Source: Hyphomicrobium sp. (GTDB lineage: Bacteria > Pseudomonadota > Alphaproteobacteria > Rhizobiales > Hyphomicrobiaceae). From it: 64,000 nt of DNA. The translations under genes were made by a program, and so were the position numbers. Below the pieces are notes generated by a model that was not told where the DNA came from, searched no databases, and saw only the letters and a list, made by a program, of their open reading frames with translations. Shown here in pieces: positions 1 to 10,097 of this stretch. The stretch's first letter is position 1, and every line of letters begins with the position of its first letter. The DNA is taken from contig NZ_WBUE01000010.1 in assembly GCF_009026145.1 (NCBI RefSeq), positions 57,640 to 121,639 of the forward strand. Reading direction: 5' to 3'.

Positions 1-235
1 CCTTGAGCGAGGGTGGCGTATAAACCTGCCCCGGCTTACCTCCGGTAACCGAGCCGAAGCTGGCGAGGGTGATGATGACGAGCGCCGCTCCGGCAACGAA
101 CAACCAGAGCAGTGGCGCGTCGTCGAGCACGCGCATGGCACCTGGCCGCTCCTCGCGTGTCATGTATACGTAGGCGACGTAAACAATCGTCGGCAGGAGG
201 AAGAGGAGGATGTTTTCGGCGACGATACGGATCAT
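1..235 (-). CDS. DUF6111-like small membrane protein (3' end outside window)
   Basis: Reading down from an ATG at 235 gives 78 residues before the window edge, with no stop seen. There are two hydrophobic helices (about residues 9-25 and 41-60), separated by a charged loop (TREERPG), and then a GGKPGQVYTPP tail. This layout matches the short inner-membrane proteins annotated DUF6111 in Rhizobiales; their function is unknown. The ATG overlaps the TGA of the Nudix gene by four bases (ATGA), so the two are probably translationally coupled, Nudix first. The family assignment is from memory of the N-terminal pattern; the reading frame itself is firm. Confidence 0.7.
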   Translation of the reverse strand, partial: MIRIVAENILLFLLPTIVYVAYVYMTREERPGAMRVLDDAPLLWLFVAGAALVIITLASFGSVTGGKPGQVYTPPSLK

Positions 236-894
236 GCTAAAAAGAGCCTCTTGTGCATGTTTTTCATTATACCTGCGGTCGCCCCCCAGATGTACCTCTG
301 CCCGAACGGCATAGCGTAAAAGCGCCGCTCTGCTCCGCGCCAGGTGCGCACCTCGGTGCGATGGTTCGCCTCGTCCATCAAAAACGCCAGGGGTACCTCG
401 AACGCGTCCGCCACTTCGCGCTGGTCGAGATTTAGCGCGAATCCCTCGCGTACGAGGCTGACCACCGGGAAAATGCGAAAGCCGGTTCCCGTGCGGTAGG
501 CGTCCAGATAGCCTAGTGGCTCGACGAAGGATGGATCGAGACCGATCTCCTCATGCGCTTCGCGTAGCGCGGTGGCGGTGGGGTCGCGGTCCGTGGGCTC
601 CATCCGGCCGCCGGGAAAGGCGATCTGTCCGGCGTGGCGCGGCAGACTCTCGGTGCGCTGGGTAAGCAGCACCGTCAGCTCCGACCGAGCAACCACGGGT
701 ATAAGGACGGCGGCCGGGGCGAGCGGCGCGTATGCAACCTCGGGGACGAGCTCGGGGCTCAAGTCGAAATCGCTCGGGGTATCTGGCACGTGGGGATCGG
801 CGGCAGGCACGGTCTTGCTCAGAACCGCCTCTGCCAGCCGCCGGAAGCCGCGCTCCGAAAATGGCGATGGGGGTGCTGCGCTCTCGTCCTGCAT
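232..894 (-). CDS. CoA pyrophosphatase, Nudix hydrolase
   Basis: 220-residue Nudix protein. The segment LLTQRTESLPRHAGQIAFPG (about 76-95) followed by GR and then REAHEEIG (111-118) is the extended Nudix box typical of the CoA/acyl-CoA diphosphatase subfamily (E. coli NudL type), whose UPF0035 signature precedes the metal-binding helix. By family knowledge it cleaves CoA to 3',5'-ADP and phosphopantetheine using Mg or Mn. The glutamates of REAHEE would bind the metal. It overlaps the start of the downstream membrane gene by four bases, forming a two-gene minus-strand unit. The first 50 residues are variable and proline-rich. Start ATG at 894. Confidence 0.88.
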   Translation of the reverse strand: MQDESAAPPSPFSERGFRRLAEAVLSKTVPAADPHVPDTPSDFDLSPELVPEVAYAPLAPAAVLIPVVARSELTVLLTQRTESLPRHAGQIAFPGGRMEPTDRDPTATALREAHEEIGLDPSFVEPLGYLDAYRTGTGFRIFPVVSLVREGFALNLDQREVADAFEVPLAFLMDEANHRTEVRTWRGAERRFYAMPFGQRYIWGATAGIMKNMHKRLFLA

Positions 895-1041
895 CCTGCG
901 ACCATAGCATTGGATTCCCAGGCAGGAATCGCTCCTTAGCGGGTTCCCGCCAAGTTGGGCTCGCTAACCTTCAACAAATCACGATAACGTCCAACTCTCG
1001 CGCGAACCTTCGCGCGGTGCGCACCGCGAAAGGAGGACCTG

Positions 1042-2265
1042 TTGCCGATGCGGCGTTGCCGTCTACGGAGTGCCCTTGTAGCGGCCACTACGGCGGTGGC
1101 TGCGTTGGCGGCATGGATCGGCGAGGCGACGGCAGCCAGCGTTCAGGATTTTCTGGCGACACTACCCGCCGCGCAGCAGGGGGCGTTCATCGCCTGGCGC
1201 ACGGCCAAGAACCAGTATGACCGCCTCCTCGATTCCTATTGGCAGGAGGTGGAGAAGAAGCGCAGCCTGCGCCGCGCCAAGCGCGGCAAGACCAAGTTCT
1301 TCGACGCCGACGACTACGTGTGGACGTATCCCCCGACTTACCAAGGGCCGCGGCTCAGCGCCGAGCTCGACCGGCAATGGACGCGCTTCCTTGCGGCGCA
1401 AGAGCGTGCCGAGCCCAGCCAGCCGCCCAAGCCGATACCGGGACTGGCCGACTTTCTCGTCGCCGCCAAGAAGCATTACGGCTTTGAGCCGGCGCGCGTG
1501 CCGGAGCGGGAGTTCAAGCGGCGATATGCGGAAGAGGCGATCGCCCTCGGTCTCTCCAAAGAGCAGGTGGTGCGCGTCTACGCCCTCGAGACGGGTGGCG
1601 ACGGCACCGCCGACATGCAGGCCGGCATTCACCCCATCACCAAGAAGGGCAAGCCCATCTCCTCGGCCCTCGGCTACGCGCAGCTCCTGCACGCCAACAC
1701 CATTGGCGAGCTTGTCAAGCATGGCGATTCCTTCATCAAGCGCCTGCAGCGGCTAAAGGCGGGTGCCCGCGATCAAGTCCGCGCGGACGAGCTGCATCGC
1801 AAGATCGCCGCGCTGCAGCTCATGCTACGCAGCGCCAAGTCGGTGCCGGACAACTGGTACCGCCACGTCGCCTTCGCGAAGACGTCGAAGGGGTATGGCA
1901 TGCACGCCATCAACCTCGACGGCGACATCGGCCCCTGGCTGCAATCGCTGAAGCTGCGCGGCCTCAAGGACTTTGCCGCGCGCAAGGGAGTCACCAACCT
2001 CTCGGGCGAGGAGATCGAGCTGATGAATCTCTCGGGACCGGCGACGGGGCTTGAGATGATGCAGCCGGTCGGACTTACCGCGCCGACGCCGAACTTCTTC
2101 GCCCGCCGTGCCTACTACGTAAACAAGATGGTGATGGGCAAGACTTCGGCCGAGTTGCTCGCCGAGTTCACGCGTCGCATGGACCTAAGCTCGCGCAAAC
2201 CCGGCGCGATCGAGTTCGCCCAGGCGTTCGACGAGGCGCGGCAGGAAAAGCTTCCTTGGCGCTGA
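1042..2265 (+). CDS. Exported protein of unknown function, possible lysozyme-like fold
   Basis: A 407-residue protein with a basic N-terminus and a hydrophobic stretch (about 10-32) ending ATA-AS, a probable Sec signal peptide. The mature part is charged and has no membrane segment. The stretch YALETGG...ISSALGYAQLL (about 180-217) resembles the Glu-containing helix plus GYAQL motif of goose-lysozyme or lytic-transglycosylase folds, so a cell-wall role is possible but only inferred. An AGGAGG lies five bases before TTG 1042 and eleven before ATG 1048, so either could be the start. It stands alone, with divergent and convergent neighbours. I do not recognise a named family. Confidence 0.82.
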   Translation: MPMRRCRLRSALVAATTAVAALAAWIGEATAASVQDFLATLPAAQQGAFIAWRTAKNQYDRLLDSYWQEVEKKRSLRRAKRGKTKFFDADDYVWTYPPTYQGPRLSAELDRQWTRFLAAQERAEPSQPPKPIPGLADFLVAAKKHYGFEPARVPEREFKRRYAEEAIALGLSKEQVVRVYALETGGDGTADMQAGIHPITKKGKPISSALGYAQLLHANTIGELVKHGDSFIKRLQRLKAGARDQVRADELHRKIAALQLMLRSAKSVPDNWYRHVAFAKTSKGYGMHAINLDGDIGPWLQSLKLRGLKDFAARKGVTNLSGEEIELMNLSGPATGLEMMQPVGLTAPTPNFFARRAYYVNKMVMGKTSAELLAEFTRRMDLSSRKPGAIEFAQAFDEARQEKLPWR

Positions 2266-2380
2266 CCGCCCCGCTCCAACGCACCGTCCCCTGCGCACAA
2301 TTTGCCTGAGGCGGTGCCGTTTTGCATCGGACTTCCGGCGCGCGCGCCTCTAGGATGCGCCTGAAAATTCGGGGATCGAC

Positions 2381-3076
2381 ATGAAGCTTAAGTCGTCTGG
2401 GCGAGGGGGCGTCAAATCCCTCGCGGTGGTTGCTGTTGCGTTTGCTGTCGGCGTACCGGCCTCGGCGAGCGCGCACGAGTGGTTTCGTATCCCGAGCCTG
2501 AGCTACGCTACCGACGCGGAGCTTCCTCCACTGGTCCGGACCGGCTTCATCCTCTCGCCCGACTTCAATATCAGCGACGAGGTGAACCTCGGCGGCACGG
2601 GCGGCGCCCTTCTGGAGGATACCGAAGGCTTCTCCATCGGCGCAAAAGTTGGCTATGACAAGCAGATCGGCGATGTCGTCCTCGGCGTGGTCACCGATGG
2701 CTTCTATTCGTTCGCCGATGGCGGCGGCCGCGGCGCCGGCGCCGGAAAGTTCGAATCGGAGCTGCAGTACTACGGCACGGTGCGCGGCCGCCTCGGCTAC
2801 GCCCTCGGCCGCCTCATGGTGTACGGCACGGCGGGCTACGCCTACGGCGAGCTGGAGGTCACCGACATCACCACCGGTGCGTCCGACAGCGAGATGCTGA
2901 GCGGCTGGACGTATGGTGGCGGGCTCGAATACGTGTGGAATGGCGACATCACTTTGCACGCCGGGTACCGGCGCATCGATTTTGATGATCAGACATTCTC
3001 CGTCCTGCCGGGGGTGCAGAACAGCCTGTCGCCCGAAATGGACGTTTTCGATTTTGGTCTCGTAAGGCGCTACTGA
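2381..3076 (+). CDS. Outer-membrane beta-barrel protein (Opa/Omp25-like)
   Basis: A 231-residue protein with a clear signal peptide (basic start, hydrophobic 14-26, cleavage after ASA about residue 31). The mature chain is Gly- and aromatic-rich with alternating strands: FSIGAKVGYDKQIGDVVLG, GTVRGRLGYALGRLMVYGTA and LSGWTYGGGLEYVW. It ends in an aromatic (VRRY), the usual BamA recognition feature. This is the eight-stranded porin-like surface antigen layout common in Rhizobiales (Omp25/31, Opacity-like). It probably sits in the outer membrane as a structural or adhesion protein; no substrate can be read. A monocistronic unit, convergent with hemF, whose stop is four bases away. Confidence 0.85.
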   Translation: MKLKSSGRGGVKSLAVVAVAFAVGVPASASAHEWFRIPSLSYATDAELPPLVRTGFILSPDFNISDEVNLGGTGGALLEDTEGFSIGAKVGYDKQIGDVVLGVVTDGFYSFADGGGRGAGAGKFESELQYYGTVRGRLGYALGRLMVYGTAGYAYGELEVTDITTGASDSEMLSGWTYGGGLEYVWNGDITLHAGYRRIDFDDQTFSVLPGVQNSLSPEMDVFDFGLVRRY

Positions 3077-3080
3077 GCGA

Positions 3081-4007
3081 TCACGGCCACTTAACTATCG
3101 GCGGCATCGACGACAGGATGGCGTCGACGTTGCCGCCGGTCTTGAGGCCGAATACGGTGCCGCGATCGTAGAGCAGGTTGAACTCGACATAGCGCCCGCG
3201 GCGCACCAGCTGCTCCTCGCGGTCGGCCGCTTTCCACGGCAGCGCGAAGTTTCCGCGCACCAGCATCGGGTAGACGCGCTGGAATGCGCGCCCGACGTCT
3301 TGCGTGAAGGCGAACGCCGCCTCCCAGCCGCCCTCCGCCTCGGTGGGGGTCAGGTAGTCGTAGAAGATACCGCCGACGCCGCGTATTTCCTTGCGGTGCG
3401 GCAGGCAGAAATATTCGTCGCACCAGGCCTTGTAGCGCGCGTAATCGGCCACGCTGTGCGGCGCGCAGGCGCCGTACATGGCGGCATGGAAGGCGAGAGT
3501 GTCGGCATCGCTCTGCGTGCGCCGGCGCTCGAGCACCGGGGTCAAGTCCGCGCCGCCGCCGAACCACCATTTCGACGTGACGACCATGCGCGTATTCATG
3601 TGCACGGCCGGCACGTTTGGGTTCTGCGGATGCGCGATCAGCGAGATGCCGGAGGCCCAGAACTCCGGGTGCTCCTCGGCGCCGGGAATCTGCTTGCGGA
3701 ATTCGGGCGCGAACTCTCCATGCACCGTCGAGGTGTGCACGCCTACCTTCTCGAACACGCGGCCATGCATCAGGCTCATGACGCCGCCGCCGCCCGGCGC
3801 GCCGCTATGGTCGGTGCGCTCCCATGGCGTGCGCACGAAGCGTCCGGGGGCACGGTCGGAAAGCGGTGCGCCGGCGGGAAGGTCGTCCTCGAGCTTCTCG
3901 AATGCCGAGCATATCCCGGTGCGCAATTCCTCGAACCACGCACGCGCCGTCTCCTTGTGCTCGGCGAGCATTTCCGCCTCGCGCATCGGCTCCTCAAGCT
4001 CGGCCAT
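3081..4007 (-). CDS. hemF: Oxygen-dependent coproporphyrinogen III oxidase
   Basis: 308 residues from ATG 4007. HemF oxidatively decarboxylates coproporphyrinogen III to protoporphyrinogen IX using O2, a late step of heme synthesis in the cytosol. Recognisable segments in order: [66 protein letters not shown] and the C-terminal [16 protein letters not shown]...GLKTGGN...ILSSMPP. Length fits the family. The open frame extends 19 codons further upstream but without family similarity, so MAELEEP is preferred. Heme supply suits the bc1 operon 2.3 kb away, though the two are not co-transcribed. Confidence 0.96.
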   Translation of the reverse strand: MAELEEPMREAEMLAEHKETARAWFEELRTGICSAFEKLEDDLPAGAPLSDRAPGRFVRTPWERTDHSGAPGGGGVMSLMHGRVFEKVGVHTSTVHGEFAPEFRKQIPGAEEHPEFWASGISLIAHPQNPNVPAVHMNTRMVVTSKWWFGGGADLTPVLERRRTQSDADTLAFHAAMYGACAPHSVADYARYKAWCDEYFCLPHRKEIRGVGGIFYDYLTPTEAEGGWEAAFAFTQDVGRAFQRVYPMLVRGNFALPWKAADREEQLVRRGRYVEFNLLYDRGTVFGLKTGGNVDAILSSMPPIVKWP

Positions 4008-4194
4008 GCCCGCTCGTCCTCGAACCCTTTTGTTGGCGCAATTCCCCCTATATATCCCCTGCAACGATGTCTAGGGGCGCATCTCCGGCAGGGCTCCCAA
4101 GACCAGGAAAAGCCCTACATTCTACGCTCGGCCTGCACTCAGGGGCATCCCGCCGGCGCCTCGTGTCACGGCCCGCATGGGTCCGGAGCTCAAT

Positions 4195-6060
4195 ATGATC
4201 GCCCGCATCTTTAGCTGGCTCGAAACGCGCATCGAATCCTTCCCGGCCGAGCAGCCGATCATGCCGCCGCCGTCGTTCTGGGGGTTCGTCTTTCATTACA
4301 CGCGGCCGTTCTGGCCGCTGCTCGCCGTCTCCGCTGCCCTTTCGGCGACGATCGCGCTCATCGAGGTGTCGCTGTTCGGCTTCCTCGGCAATCTCGTTGA
4401 TTGGCTATCGAAGGCCAACCGCGGCACGTTCTGGACAACACATGGGACCTTCCTCATCGGCATGGCGATCGTCGTGCTGCTGATCCTGCCGGTGCTGAAG
4501 TTCTTCTATGAGTCCGTCGTCCATCAGGGGCTCATCTCGAACTTCACCATGCGCACGCGCTGGCAAGCGCACCGCTACGTGCTGCGCCAGTCGATGGCCT
4601 TCTTCAACAACGACTTCGCCGGCCGCGTAGCCACCAAGGTCATGCAGACCGCCATGTCGGTGCGCGAGGTGGTGATGAAGATCACCGAGGTGCTGCTGTA
4701 CGTCGCCATCTATTTCACTGGCGCCGTGTTTCTCTTCGCTGCCACGGACATGCGGCTGTCGGCGCCGCTGATCCTGTGGCTCGCCGGCTATCTCGTCACC
4801 ATGCGCCACTTCATCCCTCGCCTGGGACGCATATCGCATCTCCAGTCGGACGCGCGCTCGATCATGACCGGGCGGGTCGTCGACAGCTACACGAACATCT
4901 CGACGGTGAAGATGTTCGCCCATGCCGAGCGCGAGGATACCTACGCTCTCGAGAGCATGAGCACGTTCCTCGACACGGTGCGCCAGCAACTCAGGCTGGT
5001 TACGCTGCTTACCGTGGCGCTCAACTGCCTCAATGCGGCGCTGCTCTTCATGGTCGCGGGAACGTCTCTGTGGTTGTGGTCGATCGACGCCGTCACGACC
5101 GGCGCCATTGCCTTGTCGATCGGCCTGGTGTTGCGCCTGCAGGGCATGTCGCACTGGATCATGTGGGAGGTCGCCGGGCTGTTCGAGAACGTTGGCGTCG
5201 TGCAGGACGGCCTCGAGACGATCGCGCGTGAGCGCAGCGTCGTCGATGCGCCGGGTGCCAAACCCCTCCTCGTGACCAAGGGCGAGATCGTCTTCGATCA
5301 CATCCGCTTCAACTACGGACGCGATGCGAGCACCGGGCGCGGCAGCGTCATCGAGGATCTGTCCTTGCGCGTGGCCCCAGGCGAGAAAGTCGGGCTCGTC
5401 GGCCGCTCGGGAGCTGGCAAGTCGACCCTCGTAAGCTTGCTTTTGCGCTTCTACGACCTCGACGGCGGCAGGGTGCTGATCGATGGCCAGGACATCGCGC
5501 AGGTTACCCAGGACAGTCTGCGCGCCCAGATAGGCATGGTCACGCAGGACACCTCGCTGCTACACCGTTCGGTGCTGGACAATATCCTCTATGGGCGCCC
5601 CGACGCCGTAGCGGCGGACGCCATTGCCGCGGCAAAGAAGGCTGCCGCGCACGATTTTATCGGCAACCTCGAGGACCTGAAGGGCCGCACCGGCTACGAG
5701 GCGCACGTCGGCGAACGCGGCGTGAAGCTGTCGGGCGGCCAACGCCAGCGCGTCGCCATCGCACGTGTGCTGCTGAAGGATGCGCCCATTCTAGTTCTCG
5801 ACGAAGCGACCAGCGCGCTCGACAGCGAGGTGGAGGCAGCGATCCAGGAGCAGCTCGCCAACCTCATGAAAGGTAAGACGGTCATCGCCATTGCCCATCG
5901 CCTGTCCACGATCGCGGCCATGGATCGTTTGATCATCATGGACGAGGGCCGCATCGTGGAGCAGGGCACGCATGCCGAGCTCCTGCGCCGCGGCGGCCTT
6001 TACGCCGAGCTGTGGGCGCGCCAGTCGGGAGGATTCCTGGCACAGGACGCAGCGGAATGA
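4195..6060 (+). CDS. ABC exporter, fused permease-ATPase (MsbA/multidrug type)
   Basis: 621 residues from ATG 4195; an in-frame ATG at 4177 is possible, but the CGGAG seven bases before 4195 favours the shorter form. The N-terminal six-helix exporter domain spans roughly residues 35-320. The nucleotide-binding domain follows, with Walker A GRSGAGKST (about 404-412), signature LSGGQRQR (about 511), Walker B VLDEATSALDSE (about 531) and the switch histidine in IAIAHRLST. It is a half-transporter that must dimerise, in the inner membrane. Homologues export lipids, drugs or heavy-metal conjugates; the substrate cannot be read from sequence. It is divergent from hemF and is not clearly in an operon. 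Confidence 0.93.
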   Translation: MIARIFSWLETRIESFPAEQPIMPPPSFWGFVFHYTRPFWPLLAVSAALSATIALIEVSLFGFLGNLVDWLSKANRGTFWTTHGTFLIGMAIVVLLILPVLKFFYESVVHQGLISNFTMRTRWQAHRYVLRQSMAFFNNDFAGRVATKVMQTAMSVREVVMKITEVLLYVAIYFTGAVFLFAATDMRLSAPLILWLAGYLVTMRHFIPRLGRISHLQSDARSIMTGRVVDSYTNISTVKMFAHAEREDTYALESMSTFLDTVRQQLRLVTLLTVALNCLNAALLFMVAGTSLWLWSIDAVTTGAIALSIGLVLRLQGMSHWIMWEVAGLFENVGVVQDGLETIARERSVVDAPGAKPLLVTKGEIVFDHIRFNYGRDASTGRGSVIEDLSLRVAPGEKVGLVGRSGAGKSTLVSLLLRFYDLDGGRVLIDGQDIAQVTQDSLRAQIGMVTQDTSLLHRSVLDNILYGRPDAVAADAIAAAKKAAAHDFIGNLEDLKGRTGYEAHVGERGVKLSGGQRQRVAIARVLLKDAPILVLDEATSALDSEVEAAIQEQLANLMKGKTVIAIAHRLSTIAAMDRLIIMDEGRIVEQGTHAELLRRGGLYAELWARQSGGFLAQDAAE

Positions 6061-6330
6061 CATTTGTCAGTGCTTTGCAACGCTCAGGCCGCCGGCCCGC
6101 ATGCGCCAAATTGCCTAGGGCTTTCTGCGTGCGCGGGGTTGAGCGTTAGTGCGAAGAATGTCAATAAACCGCATGGCAAATCGCCTGGTTCTATAGGCCA
6201 ATCGCGTTGACCGTGCCCGGGCTCGCTGGCATCAGCCTTCGCAGCGCGGGCGTCGTTTCTGCCGGCGGCAGCCGACGGATCTCAGTTCAACGCGACATGT
6301 CTTCAGTCCAGCGATCTAGCGGAGGCACCC

Positions 6331-6903
6331 GTGGCAATTGACGCCGAAGAACCGGACCGCAGGGACTTCCTCGTTCTGGCGGCCAGCGCCTTCGTCACCG
6401 TTGGTGGCGCCCTGACGCTGTGGCCCTTCATCCAGCAGATGAATCCCGACGCGGGCGCGCAGGCGCTCGCCTCCATCGAGGTCGACCTCGCCCCGGTCAA
6501 GGAAGGTCAGGCGATCACCGTGCTGTGGCGCGGCAAGCCCGTCTTTATCCGCCACCGGACGGCGGAGGAGATCGCGACCGCCAAGGCCGTAGACATCAAA
6601 GAACTGATCGACGAGTACGCCCGCAACGACGCGCTGCCCGAGGATGCCTTGGCGACGGATCCAAACCGCACCAAGGAAGGGCACGAGAACTGGCTCATCA
6701 TGGTCGGCATCTGCACGCACTTGGGCTGCATTCCCAAGGGGCAGGCGCTGGGTGACAAGAAGGGCGACTTCGGTGGCTGGTTGTGCCCGTGCCACGGCTC
6801 GCACTACGACACGGCGGGGCGCATCCGCAAGGGGCCCGCTCCGCGCAACCTAGAGGTGCCGGTCTACGGCTTCATTTCCGACACCAAGATCAAGATCGGC
6901 TGA
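6331..6903 (+). CDS. petA: Ubiquinol-cytochrome c reductase Rieske iron-sulfur subunit
   Basis: 190 residues from GTG 6331, preceded by a GGAGG. A twin-arginine type start (DRRDFLVLA, residues 9-17) runs into one hydrophobic helix that anchors the protein in the inner membrane with its cluster domain in the periplasm. The 2Fe-2S ligands are in CTHLGC (about 128-133) and CPCHGS (about 152-157), each giving one Cys and one His plus the disulfide Cys, followed by the [10 protein letters not shown] loop. It takes the first electron from ubiquinol. First gene of the fbc/pet operon; petB starts 18 bases after its stop. Confidence 0.97.
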   Translation: MAIDAEEPDRRDFLVLAASAFVTVGGALTLWPFIQQMNPDAGAQALASIEVDLAPVKEGQAITVLWRGKPVFIRHRTAEEIATAKAVDIKELIDEYARNDALPEDALATDPNRTKEGHENWLIMVGICTHLGCIPKGQALGDKKGDFGGWLCPCHGSHYDTAGRIRKGPAPRNLEVPVYGFISDTKIKIG

Positions 6904-6920
6904 CGAGCGGGCGGGGCTCC

Positions 6921-8201
6921 ATGTCTGGACACGGGATGATCCACGGAACGAGCTACCAGCCGACGACCAAGTTCGGCAAATGGATGGACGCGCGCCTGCC
7001 CATCGGGCGGATGATGCACACGCAGTTCATCGATTTCCCGACCCCGCGCAATCTCAACTACCTGTGGACCTTCGGCGGCATCCTCACCTTCATGCTGGTG
7101 GCGCAGATCGTCACTGGCATCGTGCTGGCCATGCACTATCAGCCGAGCGCGGAGGGGGCCTTCGATTCGGTCGAGCGCATCCGCCGCGACGTGAACTTCG
7201 GCTGGCTGATGCGGAACCTGCACGCGGTCGGCGCCTCGATGTTCTTCCTCGCCGCCTACATCCACATTTTCCGCGGCCTCTACTACGGCTCCTACAAGGC
7301 CCCGCGCGAGGTTCTGTGGATCATCGGCGTGTTGATCTTCATCGTCATGATGGCGACGGCGTTCATGGGCTACTCGCTGCCCTGGGGGCAGATGAGCTTC
7401 TGGGCGGTCACCGTCATCACCAACCTGTTCTCGTCCCTCGACAGCATCTGGAAGGGCCTTGGCACCGCCATCGTCGAGTGGCTGTGGGGCGGCTACTCGG
7501 TTTCCGGGGTGACGCTCAACCGCTTCTATAGCCTGCACTATCTGCTGCCGTTCGTGATAGCCGGCCTCGTTGGCCTGCACCTGTGGGCGCTGCACATCGT
7601 CGGTCAGAACAGCCCGACCGGCCTCGATATCAAGACCGCCTCCGACGCCGTGCCGATGAGCCCCTACGCGACATCGAAGGACGCGGTCGGCATGTTCGCG
7701 TTCCTGCTTCTGTTCGCGTGGTTCGCCTTCTTCCTTCCCGACTATCTCGGACATGCCGACAACTACATCCCCGCCGATCCGCTGGTCACGCCGCCGCACA
7801 TTGTGCCGGAGTGGTACTTCCTGCCCTACTACGCGATCTTGCGCGCGATCCCATCTAAGCTCCTCGGCGTCGTCGCCATGTTCGCGGCCATCGGCATCCT
7901 GCTGTTCGTGCCGTGGCTTGACACCAGTCGCGTGCGCTCAACCAAGTACCGGCCCATCTACCGCTGGTTCTTCTGGCTGTTCGCTTTCACCTGCGTGGCG
8001 CTCGGCTGGCTCGGCTCCAAGCCGCCCGAGGCCGAGTATGTGTTCTGGGCGCGCATCTTCACGATCTACTATTTCGCGCACTTCCTCGTTGTGATGCCGG
8101 TCCTCGGGTGGCTTGAGACGCCACTAAAGGTGCCGGGCTCGATCACCGAGGCGGTGCTCGGTAAGGAAAAAGGCGCGAAGCTGGCGTCGGCCAAGTCCTG
8201 A
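6921..8201 (+). CDS. petB: Ubiquinol-cytochrome c reductase cytochrome b
   Basis: 426 residues from ATG 6921. The core membrane subunit of the bc1 complex carries hemes bL and bH and both quinone sites. Visible: [11 protein letters not shown] near the N-terminus, His pairs within the helices ([11 protein letters not shown] and [20 protein letters not shown]), [12 protein letters not shown], and the Qo-site PEWY motif at about residue 296 ([16 protein letters not shown]). Eight hydrophobic helices are apparent. The length is that of an unsplit bacterial cytochrome b rather than a b6/subunit IV pair. The open frame continues upstream inside petA, but that part is not cytochrome b-like. Confidence 0.97.
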   Translation: MSGHGMIHGTSYQPTTKFGKWMDARLPIGRMMHTQFIDFPTPRNLNYLWTFGGILTFMLVAQIVTGIVLAMHYQPSAEGAFDSVERIRRDVNFGWLMRNLHAVGASMFFLAAYIHIFRGLYYGSYKAPREVLWIIGVLIFIVMMATAFMGYSLPWGQMSFWAVTVITNLFSSLDSIWKGLGTAIVEWLWGGYSVSGVTLNRFYSLHYLLPFVIAGLVGLHLWALHIVGQNSPTGLDIKTASDAVPMSPYATSKDAVGMFAFLLLFAWFAFFLPDYLGHADNYIPADPLVTPPHIVPEWYFLPYYAILRAIPSKLLGVVAMFAAIGILLFVPWLDTSRVRSTKYRPIYRWFFWLFAFTCVALGWLGSKPPEAEYVFWARIFTIYYFAHFLVVMPVLGWLETPLKVPGSITEAVLGKEKGAKLASAKS

Positions 8202-8212
8202 GGGGGGCTCAT

Positions 8213-9115
8213 ATGAGACGACCGGAGCTCAGGTGGCGCAGTGCGGCGGTAGCCGTCATTGCCGCGCTATCCTTAGCTGGTGCTGGCGCGGCGGGCGTTG
8301 TGCGCGCTGCCGACGCGGCCGCCGGCGGGGAGCACGCCATCGAGCGTCAGGACTGGTCCTTCGCCGGGTTCACGGGCCAGTATGACAAGGCCCAGCTGCA
8401 GCGCGGCTTCCAGGTCTACCAGCAGGTTTGCACGGCCTGCCATGGTCTGAAGCGCGTGCGCTTCCGCAATCTCGCGGAACCGGGCGGTCCGGAGTTCCCC
8501 GAGGAGGCGGTAAAGGCGCTCGCGGTCTCATGGCCGTATCAGATTTCCGGCGTGCTCGACGATCAGGGCAACCCGATCGATCGCCTACCCGGTCTCGCCG
8601 ACCCCATCATCGGGCCTTACAAGAACGACGTGCAGGCGCGCGCAGCTCAGAACGGTGCCCTGCCTCCCGACCTGTCGCTGATCACCAAGGCGCGCAACGT
8701 GGAAAGCCACGCCGGTTGGTACAGCCAGTGGTTCTTCATGCTGCGCGATATGGTCATCGGCTATCAGGAGGGCGGCGCCGATTACCTCTATGCTCTGCTG
8801 ACTGGATATTACGACCCGCCGTCCAGCATGCAGATGACCGAGGGCATGAACTACAACGTTGCCTTTCCGGGTCATCAATTGGCAATGCCGCCGCCGCTGT
8901 CCAAGGACAGTTTCGTCGAGTATCAGCCGGAGTCGGGCGTCAAAGGCTCGCTGGAGCAGAATGCGCGCGACGTCACGGCTTTCCTCGCCTGGGCAGCCGA
9001 TCCGAGCCTCGACGGCCGCAAGCAGCTGGGCTGGCAAGTGCTGCTTTATCTCGCCATCACCACCGTCCTGCTCTATCTCGTCAAGAAGCGGATCTGGTCG
9101 CGCGTGAAACACTGA
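8213..9115 (+). CDS. petC: Cytochrome c1 of the bc1 complex
   Basis: 300 residues. A signal peptide (hydrophobic about 12-32) precedes the mature start; the covalent heme c site is CTACH at about residues 73-77. Conserved features follow: GLKRVRFRNL, PPDLSLI, GWYSQWFFMLRDM and LTGYYDPP, with a likely axial Met in the MTEGMNYN or QLAMPPPLS region. A C-terminal helix (LLYLAITTVLLYLV) followed by KKRIWSRVK anchors it in the inner membrane. It accepts electrons from the Rieske protein and passes them to soluble cytochrome c. It is encoded as a separate gene, not fused to petB as in Bradyrhizobium. Last of petABC, 11 bases after petB. Confidence 0.96.
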   Translation: MRRPELRWRSAAVAVIAALSLAGAGAAGVVRAADAAAGGEHAIERQDWSFAGFTGQYDKAQLQRGFQVYQQVCTACHGLKRVRFRNLAEPGGPEFPEEAVKALAVSWPYQISGVLDDQGNPIDRLPGLADPIIGPYKNDVQARAAQNGALPPDLSLITKARNVESHAGWYSQWFFMLRDMVIGYQEGGADYLYALLTGYYDPPSSMQMTEGMNYNVAFPGHQLAMPPPLSKDSFVEYQPESGVKGSLEQNARDVTAFLAWAADPSLDGRKQLGWQVLLYLAITTVLLYLVKKRIWSRVKH

Positions 9116-9180
9116 CGTCCACTCGCCGCGTCGGCGTCGGTGTCGTGATCGGGGTTCGTGAAGATGGTTTGGAGGGGGCC

Positions 9181-10059
9181 GTGGTCAAGTCCGTCCTGGG
9201 GATCGTCGGCGGCAGCGGTTTCTACAACCTGCCGGGCATCAAGAACCCGCATTGGGAAAAGGTCTTGAGCCCCTGGGGCGACCCATCCGATGAGATCCTT
9301 TTCGCCGAGCTCGACGGCCTGCCCTTCCGCTTCCTGCCGCGTCATGGCCGCGGCCACCGTCTCTCGCCGACCCACATCAACTTTCGCGCCAACATCGACG
9401 CGCTGAAGCGCGCCGGCGTCACCGACCTCGTCTCCATCTCGGCCTGCGGCTCCCTGAAAGATCAGTTTGCACCCGGCCACTTCGTGCTCGTCGACCAGTT
9501 CATCGACCGCACCTTCGCGCGCGAGAAAAGCTTCTTCGGCGAGGGCTGCGTCGCGCACGTATCCATGGCGCACCCGGTGAGCCCCCTGCTCGTCGACGCC
9601 GTCGAGCAGGCCTGCAAGGCCGAGGACATCGATCACACCAAGGGCGGTACGTACCTCGTCATGGAAGGTCCGCAGTTCTCCACGCGCGCCGAGTCGTTCC
9701 TCTACCGCAGCTGGGCTTGCGACGTGATCGGCATGACCAACATGCCGGAGGCCAAGCTCGCCCGCGAGGCCGAGATCTGCTATTCGACCGTCGCCATGGT
9801 CACCGACTACGACTGCTGGCACGAAGAGGTGGCGCACGTCGATGTCGCTGCGGTGATCGCCGTCATGAAGGGCAACACGGAGAAGGCGCAGCGTCTCGTG
9901 CACAAGCTCGCCGAGATTTTCCCGCGTGAGCACCCGCCGTGCCCCATCGGCTCCGATACGGCGCTCGACGTTGCCATCATTACGCCGCCCGAGGCGCGCG
10001 ATCCCAAGCAGATGGCCAAGCTCGACGCCGTCGCCGGCCGCGTGCTCGGCAAGCCTTGA
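9181..10059 (+). CDS. mtnP: S-methyl-5'-thioadenosine phosphorylase
   Basis: 292 residues from GTG 9181, five to ten bases after a GGAGGGGG. It phosphorolyses methylthioadenosine (MTA) to adenine and 5-methylthioribose-1-phosphate. Family marks: IVGGSGFYNLPG at the N-terminus, RHGRGHRLSPTHINFRANI (phosphate and sugar site), SISACGSLKDQFAPG, and GGTYLVMEGPQFSTRAES with IGMTNMPEAKLAREAEICY. It lies 65 bases after petC on the same strand, so it may be read through from the bc1 operon. Its pathway partners apt, mtnA and a class II aldolase are 6-9 kb downstream. Confidence 0.96.
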   Translation: MVKSVLGIVGGSGFYNLPGIKNPHWEKVLSPWGDPSDEILFAELDGLPFRFLPRHGRGHRLSPTHINFRANIDALKRAGVTDLVSISACGSLKDQFAPGHFVLVDQFIDRTFAREKSFFGEGCVAHVSMAHPVSPLLVDAVEQACKAEDIDHTKGGTYLVMEGPQFSTRAESFLYRSWACDVIGMTNMPEAKLAREAEICYSTVAMVTDYDCWHEEVAHVDVAAVIAVMKGNTEKAQRLVHKLAEIFPREHPPCPIGSDTALDVAIITPPEARDPKQMAKLDAVAGRVLGKP

Positions 10060-10097
10060 ACGGGTGGCCGCTCAGCTCGGCGAGGCGCCGCGACAGC